The notes beneath the pieces are model-generated. The model saw only the letters and a list, made by a program, of their open reading frames with translations. It searched no databases and was not told the origin of the DNA. This document shows, in pieces, positions 31,309 to 41,148 of a stretch of 64,000 bases of DNA; position 1 is the first letter of the stretch, and every line of letters begins with the position of its first letter. The DNA is from Siphonodentalium dalli (Eukaryota; Mollusca; Scaphopoda; Gadilida; Siphonodentaliidae), in the NCBI GenBank assembly GCA_032622095.1, contig CP136061.1, positions 212,752,373 to 212,816,372 on the forward strand, given 5' to 3'. The translations under genes and the position numbers were made by a program.

Positions 31309-31699
31309 CCAAATTTATTACCTGCATACTCTGTACGATGATTCAATTACCTTACCCTATTTCCTGAACCAGCCTGATATGTATATAAACAAAGATTTAC
31401 TTTTGTAGGAAAATTCAACAATCCGCATTAAATTTATGTTCGTGTCTTTATATTAGGGGAGAGGAGCGTTTTCTAAGTTGAAATAACTTGTGCTCCGATC
31501 CCCATTGTACTCCCATCATATGTTTATGTTATTACAGCTTGTGTATTATTACTTATATTATGTTAATGTTCAATAAAATATGGAATGAAAATGAGATACA
31601 AATCTCGTAAAAGCTACCACATTAAAAGTCTGGCAGCAGCTTTAAAGCTGTGTGCTACACACCATGTGCCGTTCAGTTTTGACACAAACACAGTGTGTA

Positions 31700-31775
31700 A
31701 CAAGAAAACCATAGTCAGAAATGGTAACGCCACCAAGATCGTATTATTAGCCATAAATATAAATAATAATACAAT
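31700..31775. repeat. Short repeat shared with 39545-39615
   Basis: AAGAAAACCATAGTCAGAAATGG and the following TATTATTAGCCATAAATATA match the later site closely. The nature is unknown. Confidence 0.6.
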
Positions 31776-31904
31776 TATTCTATAAACTAGCTTTCAAATT
31801 TTATGCGGGAAATTTGCGTACTTCCATATTTCAAGTTTTCCCGTTTCTCGTGGCATACATTACTTTCATCAAACTGTCTTCTTTATTACACAAGCTGATA
31901 GGCC

Positions 31905-32465
31905 CGACTTCACCCGGGCTGTTTCACATCTGCTTTCCGGTGAAAGGTGCGATTTGACCTTCAATTGACTATTTCGAAAGTCAAGGTCAGGTCAGGGTCA
32001 TGATTTGTCCAGTCCAAAACACCCCCACCCGTAGAAAACTACCCATAGGTATCAAATTTCGTCGAAATCCGTCCGTTTTACCCAACTTGACCTTTAATTA
32101 ACAATTTTGAAGGTCAAGGTAAGGTCAGAGTCATGATTTGACCCGTCCAAAACACCCCCCCCCCGACAAAAGTACCCATAGGTATCAAATTTCGTCGAAA
32201 TCTATCCGTTTTATCCGAGTTGACCTTTGATTGGCCATATTGAAGGTCAAGGTCAGGCCGAGGTCACGATTTGACCCGTTCAAAACTCTCCTCAGACCAA
32301 AGTATCCCTAGTATCAAATTTCGCCGAAATTTGTCCGTTTTACCCAAATTGACATTGCATTGACAGTTTTAGAGGTCAAGGTCAGGTCGGGGTCACGATT
32401 TGACCCGTTCAAAACACTTCCCGGACACAAATACCCATAGGTATCAAATTACGTTGAAATCTATG
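31905..32465 (-). mobile_element. Helitron 3' region with ~131-bp tandem units
   Basis: Read on the - strand, this resembles the 3' half of the Helitron at 52932-53550 (GGGTCAAATCGTGACCCCGA and TGACCTTGACCTT words) and ends in a GCCCGGGTGAAGTCGGGC hairpin near 31904. Four units of about 131 bp start near 31957, 32089, 32221 and 32351. Each holds AAGGTCAAGGTCA-type direct repeats. The terminal CTAG is replaced, so the end is decayed. Confidence 0.65.
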
Positions 32466-32667
32466 GAAAGCCGAGGAGGACATGTTGGTTGCTAATTGCT
32501 AGATATACGACGCGGTATTTTGAAGGTGTTTCAAACTAGGAGATAGAAGTATTCTGCCTTTCAAATGGTGATGAATTATAGTAGTTTATTCAAATTTTAT
32601 GGCATAAATTTTTATTAAAACCGTATATACTATAAAAAATTAATGACTCGAAAATTAAGTGGGCCTT
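32466..32667. mobile_element. TTAA MITE (family F, copy 2) right end
   Basis: It ends CTCGAAAATTAAGTGGGCCT before TTTAA (32667-32671), matching 25498 onward in inverse orientation, including the GATGAATTATAGTA and ATGGCATAAAT words. The Helitron fragment at 31905-32465 appears to have inserted in it. Confidence 0.6.
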
Positions 32668-32934
32668 TAAACAAAGTCACAATTGCATTTAGGCTCATCT
32701 CATACTCGTCCATTCAGCGATATTCTACTGCGCAGTTTGTTATAGCCTCCAGTATTTATTGAGCGTTATACCCCCAACTGTTATAATTCGCCTTTAGCAG
32801 GCGTACTCTTGCCTCAGATTATTGAGATATTAGGTCACACATAATCACATTAAATCGCATCGTAACATAGCAATTGTGTGGGCTCCTTGGCGTGAATATG
32901 TAATGAGAAATAAGGTCATACGTAATGACATTAA
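32668..32934. other. Intergenic DNA, nothing recognised
   Basis: No gene or classified repeat is seen. Confidence 0.3.
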
Positions 32935-33630
32935 ACTCAAGAAAACCCTCGAAAACAAAACAAAATCACATTTAATGTTTTACGTTATTTCCTTCATAAA
33001 ATGAATCTTCGTGATAATGAACCCTCTCGTTACTTTAGAATATAGAATTAACCTTAAAATAAAAAAAATCTTTGGAACACAGAACCTTCGGAATAACGAA
33101 CCTTCGGATTGGTGAACCTTCGGAATAGCGAACATTCAGAGAAATTTCGGAATAGTGGACCTTCGGGATAGTGAACCTTCGGAATAGAGCCATGCCCCCC
33201 AATATTCATATTATATGAACTCCAAATTGGAGCACACACAGAACACCACTTAAGTCAACTGAACCTATGTCATGTCCCAATGCGGGAGGGTCCATATATA
33301 CCACAACATTCATAGTATATGCCAAGAATTCAAAGGTATGGGCCCACGTAATGACATAAAATCTCAAGAAAACCAGCGAAAACAAAAACAAATCACATTT
33401 AATGTTCTAAGTTAAGTTATTTCCTCCTGTATCTGTATCGGTGTGCGCGCATGATCAGTTCGGATGTGAGCGCACACTCCATATAAAGAATCTTTGTGAA
33501 AATGAACCCTCTCAAATTAGTCTCAATACTTTAAAATATAGAATTAACCTAAAAATAACAAAAACCTTCGGAATAGAGAACCTTCGGAATAGCGGACCTT
33601 CGGGATAGCAAACCTTCATAATAGAAGCAT
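32935..33630. repeat. Tandem segment duplication with CCTTCGGAAT minisatellite
   Basis: About 250 bp at 32935-33195 recur at 33355-33630: AAATCACATTTAATGTT, then AATATAGAATTAACCT, then a run of degenerate ACCTTCGGAATAGCGA units (about 33080-33190 and 33565-33620). The second copy carries an extra segment near 33425-33485. Reading frames over it are repeat by-products. Confidence 0.7.
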
Positions 33631-34779
33631 GTCCCCACAATTACACCGGTGACGTAAACACATGTGCCAATCTTAGTTGTACTCTCGTAATTATCGGTAC
33701 GATGAAACGGTGACGGAATCTGACGAGGTTTGCCGAATGTACAATCACCCAGTGAATTATCCATCGCCCATGCGATGCAAAAAAACCAAAAGCAATAAAC
33801 ACCACACTACGGTGGCGTAACAAATTTTAAAGCTGTTGCCATTTTGTTCTGTGGTAGCCTTTACTATTTTTGTCTTCTCAATAGAATACATCTCATCTAA
33901 TTATGATACACTCACATATTCAGTCATATTCAACGTTGAGGAGAGAGAGAGAGAGTGTGATTTGGGTGAGCTGACCCCGCGATGGTCGAACGGGCCGATA
34001 GGAAATTCCACCGACACATATATATATGTCATGTGTAATTTCTGCATGATTTTGTTCACGATAAAATGTAACTCATAGTGTGTAGAATTTATACACATTA
34101 GAGTGTATGCATATATTTCCTTGCGAGATGAAGTTGTTTCTTCTACTCAATGACTCATAATTATTGCAGGCACTCATGAAATACTTGCACGTAAATGGAA
34201 GTCAGTTAAAGACAGCACAGCGTGTTTATCCAAAATCGGTGTTTTTTGTCTCTGCGGTCAGTAAATTCCCAGTAGCAGGTGCATGAGTTGGCTGGATAAC
34301 GTTATTATGTGTGATTTCAGTTGACGGTCATGTTGAATGGAATTCAAACATATTTTCCTTGTCTTATAGCTGGTAGAGATATGGACGGAACATATGGAAA
34401 TGCCTGTTCCTGAAAAAAAAACACACCGCTCCGTCGTCTTGAGCCGCGTCATATTCTCCGGGCGATACCACACGGACGATATCAAGATGTCGACATCACA
34501 CCACGTAAATGAAACCAGAATTATAAAATAAAAGTATCATATCACACTTGACACAGCAAGCTATGTTTATATATCTCTGATTAAATATTTTAAGTCTTAT
34601 TTTTAATTAATGGATTCCAGGACAATGGTGTGCGTTAATTAAAGTGTCCATGACCCTGTAGCTCAACTTGGAAAGGGAATAAGTTCATGTGCTACAGTCA
34701 ATGGAGTGATCGGGAATACGGAATATTGAAATGACTAAGTAATACTAGATTATCACTTGAAGAGATATATACATGTGAA
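33631..34779. other. Intergenic DNA, nothing recognised
   Basis: It includes a short (GA)n run at 33942-33956. Open frames up to 75-80 codons show no recognisable domain. Confidence 0.3.
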
Positions 34780-35200
34780 TTGTCAACAAACATGACAAAT
34801 TTCATGATGATTTGACCAAAGGTACGACCTGTAGCCCGTGCCAAAGATTTAGTCATGCAAAGAGTAAAATCCAAGATGGCTGCGGGTGACCATGTTTTAT
34901 GGCCGAATGACACCAAAATGACTCGTTCCCATCTCCATGTGAATGTTAACATCCACGACAAATTTCATGATGATCAGACGAACACTATTTTATATACGGC
35001 CTGGATTTAATTTTGAAATACAAGATGGCCGCTGGTGGCCATGTTTTTGCCGAATGACGCCAAGAATGATTCGTTCCCATATACATGTCAATGTCAACAG
35101 CCATGACAAATTTCATGTGATCCGACCAAAGCTACGACTTGTAGCCCGTGCCACAGGATTTAGTCATGCAAAGAGTAAAATCCAAGATGTCTGCCAGATA
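34780..35200. repeat. Tandem repeat units around ATGACAAATTTCATG
   Basis: Units with ACAAATTTCATG(ATGAT), AAGATGGC(T/C)G and GACTCGTTCCCAT-like words start near 34790, 34958 and 35101, a period of roughly 145-168 bp. The third unit repeats CTTGTAGCCCGTGCC from the first. It is probably part of a dispersed element. Confidence 0.6.
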
Positions 35201-35941
35201 TTTGGGTCGAGGCTTCCCAAGTGTCCGGTCCAAATATCTGGCCCCGAGGGTGAGATGTTTTACATCCCGCTACCCAAGTCATGATGGGTCATTTTTCTCC
35301 CAACCCAAGAGCCTCATTCTGATGTATTGCTTTATACCAATCTTTTGCACATTTCAGCAGGTTCGTAACGGTACATCTGCGGATAAATCTGATGGCATGT
35401 TCGTGATTATTGTGGATGATTTCTGTATATACCAAACGTACATGTATATACTGGGGAAAAAGAGCGCGCCACCCGCGCGATCGGGGTTAATAACGTTTAA
35501 ATGATATCGACATGTGCGTATCGTGAAAACGACATGGCTACGTCACAACTTTGAACCTGCATGGTTTGCGAGAAACGCGCGTATTTATATCAAGTTCTTA
35601 CAAATAGACAAACTGAGTTTGCCATGGGAAATATCCATATGCCGGAACCATTAGAAAAAAGTGAACATGTTTATTTGACAGAACAAATTATTAGTTTGAC
35701 GAGTTCGACGATTTATTGCAATGATTACTATTTTTCGAAAGTGGAACTATTCTATTCGTCATTTGTGTATACAAGTTCTGCCCGTTTCGCTTAGAGAAAT
35801 TTGCCTTCCGTTTGATCGAATGTGTGCATTTTATCCAAAATCTGCGTTTGCAAATGAGCTTATGAAGGTTGATTGTGTTTAACCAGTTGGAGGCACATCT
35901 CCATTTTCATTAGCATCCACGAATTCGTCCGCACTTGTTGA
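35201..35941. other. Intergenic DNA, nothing recognised
   Basis: An inverted pair GATATTTGGGTCGAGGC / CCAAATATCTGGCCCCGAGG lies at 35197-35247. Open frames here carry no recognised domain. Confidence 0.3.
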
Positions 35942-36317
35942 TTTGAAACGTGAAGTGTAACTGTTGGTGACCATTGTTTTAGTTGACACAGGACATGGCG
36001 ATGGCTTGTTAAAATAGTTCTGGCTCTTAATTAAATGCGTAAGTAAATTAATGGCTCTTAATTAAAGGTGGTCACGTGGATATGGTGAGACAGTTGGTCA
36101 CGTGTGGTGCGAGACAGGAAATTATCCCACCCCCTATATACACATTCTGGCATTCTGAGATTTCCCTGTCTGACCCACACGTGACCAGCTGGCTCACCCT
36201 ACCCACGTGACTACTTTACCTAATTAATTAAGAGCCGGAACTATTGTAACAGTCCGTCATAATGTGTTGTGTCAACTAAAATATTGGCTACCAACCAGTT
36301 ACACTTCATGTTTCAAG
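35942..36317. mobile_element. 376-bp fold-back element
   Basis: Nearly the whole element is one palindrome: TTGAAACGTGAAGTGTAACT at the left returns inverted as AGTTACACTTCATGTTTCAA at the right, and inner words (TTTTAGTTGACACA, GGCTCTTAATTAA, GTCACGTGTGG) pair in order. The centre is near 36150. The left arm has a ~25-bp extra repeat of GGCTCTTAATTAA. It is non-coding. Several CACGTG hexamers lie in the arms. Confidence 0.8.
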
Positions 36318-36508
36318 TAAATAAATATGAACAAATTTGCCAGGACGTGTCCAAAATTGGGGTAATTTCCATCAACGTGGTGCATGGCATTCAACAAATT
36401 TCACCCAACAAAATTTATTCCAGAAAATTAACGATATAGAGATAAATGTAACATAAATGTATAATAGACTAAGGGAAAGAATAACATTGCTCATAGAATA
36501 CTTCTGTC

Positions 36509-36978
36509 TATGCTCAAGTCTGAGTTTAGTGTGCCTGTTATTTACAGAATGAGGTCCCCATAGGGTGGATTTAGTGACGCTATCCCCGCATAGCGGGCTA
36601 GCATCACTAAATTCACCTTCTGGGGACATCATTCTGCTTAGGCCTCATCTTCTCTAGAAAGTTTCTTTATTATCAAATTTCTATAGAAACTTCTTCACAT
36701 AGATTATATTTCTTTTTAGTTTAGTTTCTCTTTTTCCCAAAATTGACTACACATTGCGTAATCGAGGTTCCCAATGGGTGTACATCACAATATTCACCAT
36801 TTTGGGGACTTCAATCTGAGTCTATGTCTCCCATAGCAGGTGAAGCCATGCATAATGAGGTCCCCGTGGGTGAATTTGGTGATGCTAGCCCGCTATGCGG
36901 GATAACGTCACTATATTCACCCTATGGGGACCTCATTCTGCAAATGACAGACACACTAAACTCAGGCTTGTGTATGCT
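36509..36978. mobile_element. Hairpin-ended element (family D, copy 2)
   Basis: It extends from TATGCTCAAGTCTGAGTTTA to the inverse ACTCAGGCTTGTGTATGC and shows that the terminal inverted repeat continues outside the TGTGTCTGTCATTTGC core. Both ends carry GAGGTCCCCA...TGGGGACCTC palindromes. The interior is shared with copies 1 and 4. Confidence 0.75.
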
Positions 36979-37147
36979 CACAGTAAGTTAGTAATGTCGA
37001 GTTGAATAATGAATCGACGTCTTCTGTCGCCCGAGAGTATTTCTATCACCACATAATCAACATACATAGTGGTCCAAATGGTATTCTGCAAACAACACAA
37101 CCATGGAGAACTACATGAAATAAATTATTGCTTCTACATTCACCCAC

Positions 37148-37371
37148 TTAGAGAGTTGTTGAAGTCTTATAAGATTTCCACAACCTGACATTTCTTTTCA
37201 GAACTTTTTCATAATAAGCGTCATCCATCGAATCGCTGGGCATTGATGGCAAGTTTGTCGATTCCCAGTTGAATTCACTGTTCAACGTTGTGGACGATGG
37301 AGTTCCAATGCAGCTGTCCTCGTATTCCGTGTCTGATTCAATGGCAAGTTCATCAAGTGAACCAAGTGGGT
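37148..37371 (-). CDS. Gene B exon 3: acidic region and NVRLWK tail
   Basis: On the - strand a TATTTACAG acceptor opens AC CCA CTT GGT (the split codon gives D110), and the frame ends at TAA 37150-37148. It encodes residues 110-183: an acidic stretch (DELAIESDTEYED), a serine/threonine-rich part, then DDAYYEKVLKRNVRLWK and a short SYKTSTTL end. The intron phase and the Y-x-K-x-L-x-x-N-V-x-L-W-K motif match gene A exon 3. There is no duplicate of the tail here. A family N MITE lies 60 bp upstream in the intron. Confidence 0.85.
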
Positions 37372-37430
37372 CTGTAAATAGAGCATGAAGATTTGGGTGG
37401 GTTAGTATACAACACAACACAAATGCTTAA

Positions 37431-37590
37431 ACCTTTAAATACTAAATGGATTCCCCCATTAAGTTAAAACATGTACATCGCGGAATAGTCTACTATAGTA
37501 AGGTGATAAAAGCAGACGACAGATAAATATATGTTCAACAAACGACCTATGGGATAACTACTCGTCAATAACGATTTAGTATAGAAAGGG
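37431..37590. mobile_element. TTAA MITE (family N, copy 2, internally deleted)
   Basis: 160 bp between TTAA at 37427-37430 and 37591-37594, with ends ACCTTTAAATACTAAATGG and ATTTAGTATAGAAAGGG. It is shorter than copies 1, 4 and 6 (about 250 bp). Confidence 0.75.
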
Positions 37591-37720
37591 TTAATGGGAC
37601 TCAAGGCTTTCAAAGTGATTCATGCGAATAACAAAGTTTATAAATGTATGGAAAACAACTATTGCCAGCAAGTACATGCAAAAATAGATTGACTTACTTT
37701 GTTCTTGTTTTCAGTATTAA

Positions 37721-38053
37721 CCCTTTCATGACGGGAGCTGCGCTGGTGCAGGATTAAAGACCCTGTGCCAGTGCATTCTCTTACATATGCAATGCGAGTC
37801 TCCCATAGGGAGCATCGCATATGTAAAGAGTATCACCTGGCTTGCAAGATCAAGTTAAATATTGTTTGGCCAATGCATTCTCTGATATATGGGAGTCGTC
37901 CTGTTGCCCTGACTTGCAAGATCAATGGCAATAGTGTTGGGCCAATGCAGTATCCTATATATGCGAGGCGTCCTATGGGAGACTCGCATATGTAAGAGGA
38001 TACATTGACACAGGGTTTTCGCAAAAATTGAGGAAGCTCCAGTCATGGAAGGG
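37721..38053. mobile_element. Family C element, copy 5 (complete, short)
   Basis: 333 bp with clean ends CCCTTTCATGACGGGAGC and GCTCCAGTCATGGAAGGG and TTAA on both sides (37717-37720 and 38054-38057). Three GCATTCTCT...GCGAG-type palindromes replace the T-rich interior of copy 1. Confidence 0.85.
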
Positions 38054-38057
38054 TTAA

Positions 38058-38312
38058 TAATTCTCCAATAACGCGATTTCGCATGTCAAAACCATTGTTA
38101 TGTAAACATTACCGTTACACTGCGTGGCAATACCGATCAAAGTCCATTATACCAAAGTTTAATCAAAAGCATTATGAAATATTCTGTAAATCATATTTAG
38201 ACTAAAATATTTGACGCAATCATCGATTATTGTTGACAACACTGTAACAGTTATGTTTACATAACAAAAGTTTCAACACGCGAAATTTCGATATTGGAGA
38301 GCAACCAATAAT
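38058..38312. mobile_element. Inverted-repeat element (family W)
   Basis: TTCTCCAATAACGCGATTTC ... TTATGTAAACATTACCGTTA on the left returns inverted as TAACAGTTATGTTTACATAA ... GAAATTTCGATATTGGAGAG on the right. It is about 255 bp and non-coding. Single arms of the family lie at 15735-15812 and 53960-54054. It abuts family C copy 5. Confidence 0.65.
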
Positions 38313-38724
38313 TAATAGAAGAACAAAGCTTATCTATTTCTCAATGTAATGTCTGAATGAATATATATCCATATCTACATAAGCTCAAAATATTACGTAC
38401 TATAGTCATATTAAGAAGAACCTCCATATCCTTGGACAGGGAGATGTTCAATACAATGTTAGTGTATACATGTACGTCTTCCACTATAGACGCACTTAAG
38501 CCTGTTTGTGGTTCTTCAATATGGTCACCATGCAACTTACCATGACATAACAGCAATATAAAATGTTCAGAGAAAAGATACAAAGCTAATTACAGGAATG
38601 GAGGTCCTATCATATGAAGATCGATTCAGTTCGTGCACGGGACTAGCAACGCTATAGACTATAGTATAGACGAGAGACGATGTGTAGTGATTCAAGTGCG
38701 TACAGGTGCATAATCCGAATTAAC
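38313..38724. other. Gene B intron 2, nothing recognised
   Basis: No exon or named repeat is seen. Confidence 0.3.
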
Positions 38725-39165
38725 GCTCGCAAATTACTATTTATTTGGCTTCGGGGGGGGGTAAAAAATATTTGATTCGAGTCGAGGGACCCACCCATCA
38801 AAGTTCAGAGTGATCAGTATCGATTTTTGAAATCTATTATTGTTCACCACCGATAATTAATAGTGGCCCAGTAAACCGTATACGAGCCGACTGTCTCGGA
38901 CCAAATTGCGGATGAAGATGGACAACTCTAAACTCAAGAGGCTTTCCTCTTGATTATAAGGCCAAATTTCGTCTAACAACATGTTGATAAATAACACGTT
39001 TCGGGCAATTTTATACTATAGTTGACAGTGGTTAGCATTATTTTATGGAAATTAATCGATTTTGATAACTGAAGCGGCATCTCTAAAAATGTTGTTGTTG
39101 TAATCTGATTATATGGGGACCATGCATCGTGGCATCGAATCGGATTGAGTGCCTTTTAAAATAGT
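38725..39165. mobile_element. Family R MITE, copy 2 (decayed)
   Basis: ATTTGATTCGAGTCGAGG, TCAGAGTGATCAG, a GTTGTTGTTGT stretch and the end GAATCGGATTGAGTGCCTTTTAA match 15818-16089 with insertions. The left terminus is not recognisable. Confidence 0.6.
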
Positions 39166-39174
39166 CCTCAAAGG

Positions 39175-39375
39175 TACTCTCAGTGTGTAAATGAGCAAAA
39201 ACTAAATAAGTTCCACAAACGACCATTTCCCACCAAACAATGTGAATCATTCTGCGCTTGTATTATCAATTCATCTGTCTGTCGTCTGCACATTCTGAAC
39301 ACCCCTCTCTAGATGAATAACTAACCATTCCAATGTAACTTGTATAACTGGGTGGGATAATCCATTCGAATAGTA
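39175..39375. mobile_element. Family N MITE, copy 3 (decayed, inverted)
   Basis: ATTTCCCACCAA, CTGTCTGTCGTCTG and AACACCCCTCTCTAGATGAA are the inverse of words in copies 1, 4 and 6. Both termini are eroded. Confidence 0.5.
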
Positions 39376-40539
39376 AGGGTCAAATTGAGGCCGACGATAA
39401 AGATAAACGAATATAGAGTAGCACCGCTTCCCACTCCCTGCTGTCTCTGTTCGTCAGATGAGGCTGTACTAAGTTGTATATGCGGAATAACTCTATTTAT
39501 ATTATCAAACTACGTGCACGGTAAAGTGCTGCGCAGAGATCTACAAGAAAACCATAATCAGAAATGGTAACGCCCTCAAGGTCATATTATTAGCCATAAA
39601 TATAAATTATAATATAAAATATATTGGTTACATGAATGCACCGCCTCAGAATTCCTTTAAAATAACTAATCCTTCAAATTATTACAAAAAAACTACGGCT
39701 TATAACTTATAACTCATTCACCACACCATAAAGCTTCTAAATGCGGATCAAAAATCGGAGGTATTGTGTTCCCGCCAATAGTGCATGGCCCAGCTATTGT
39801 TCATACCTAAACATCGAAAGCAATTAACGCGGTCATAATGGTTACATACTGCAACTATAAGACATCCATCGGATACACACCCTACGAAAACCCGAAATGT
39901 GTTGTCCTGCGAGAAATCGGCCAGATTAGCCTTCCTACAATATCCATACACAAGATCATATATTATATACCCATGATTTTAATTATAGATTATAAAATTT
40001 ATTGGTTTCGCGAATTACCAACTCAGAATTCCGTTAAAATAACAATAACAACCAGCACCTAATTAAAGAACCGGCGGCTGTCTCCGACCACAACCATCAG
40101 TGGGCTGAAGAACGAAAAATATCTATAAAAGTTGAAATATAAGACTTACAAATTTATCTTTTAAATTTCTTTTATTGGTAATTGACATAGCTTGTCACAA
40201 ACCAAAAATCAACATTATTGACATAATAATGTAAAGGACAATAAACGAAATTGAAATTCCCAACTACACCTTTTACCGGACTCGGCCTCCTGGTCGCGCA
40301 GTTCGACTTTGAAATAAACCGGAAAAACCAATTTTCGATTTATAAACCCCCCATCGGACCACATCTTTCTAATATTTGTAGAACAGTATACACGCGGGCG
40401 TGCTAATGAATTATGTCGTTCACTACATGGGTCAGACCAACGCAGCGAGCCAGGGGCAGAACGCCGCCTTGCAGTTTGCCTCGTTCACAACGCATGCCTC
40501 AATAGAAATCCCTATACATGGACCGTTTATTTAAGAAAT
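39376..40539. other. Gene B intron 2, only a short shared repeat
   Basis: A 70-bp stretch at 39545-39615 matches 31700-31775. No exon is recognised in the remainder. Confidence 0.35.
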
Positions 40540-40680
40540 GGATATTGATTTGATTGCATTCCATAGAGTATGGATGCAAGTTTTCTGACATTTTGCGTTC
40601 CACACATAAAAATGTCAGACCAGACCAACTTGCGTTCATATATACTCTATGGAACGCAACAAAATCAACATCAATTATTT
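40540..40680. repeat. Hairpin-forming inverted repeat
   Basis: TTGATTTGATTGCATTCCAT and AGAGTATGGATGCAAGTTT on the left face AAACTTGCATCC... equivalents and ATGGAACGCAACAAAATCAA on the right; the arms are ~65 bp with a TGACATTTT core. It is probably a tiny MITE. Confidence 0.65.
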
Positions 40681-41148
40681 ATACTTACACTCAACCAAGT
40701 GAACTAGCCGAGCTCAGCCCCCGCCCCCACCCTCCCGATGGAGAACACAGCCACGTCCCGGAGCCCCGAAATAATGGTCGCTTTTCATACCGGTCCGGGT
40801 CACAATGTCGACAATTACGTTCAACTCTTTTATACAGACTTTATATGTACCACAACAGCTTTTCAATGCATCGAACTTATAAAAAGGCGGTCTTCATCAT
40901 GGTATAATGCAGAGCGCTCCTTATTAGTTTATTCATGATATAGTAATAAGAGAGTTTGCCTCAAGTCTCTGCAGCCGATTGGAAAAGTGCTATGCTTTTT
41001 ATACGCGATTTAAAAAAAAGGGACGTATTATGTTATTGGGCTGTCAGTCCGTCACTCTGTCTAGCCGCCGGGACGTCCGTGCGTTCGCTTCTTTGTTTCG
41101 TTTCCGGATGTAACTTTAGTGAGTCCGAACTGAATTAAATGGGTTTAA
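40681..41148. other. Gene B intron 2, nothing recognised
   Basis: Open frames in this interval lack recognisable domains or splice support. Confidence 0.3.

Larger units (their letters stand above)
30239..31606 (+). mobile_element. 5'-truncated LINE with 14-bp target-site duplication (LINE 3)
   Basis: The exact 14-mer GAGATACAAATCTC stands at 30239-30252 and 31593-31606. Between them is a + strand non-LTR element fragment ending in AATAAAATATGGAATGAAAAT. The coding part covers 30253-30600 and 31103-31308; the 3' UTR is 31309-31592. A family A MITE (30605-31098) was inserted later. Duplication plus 5' truncation is the classic result of target-primed reverse transcription. Confidence 0.85.
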
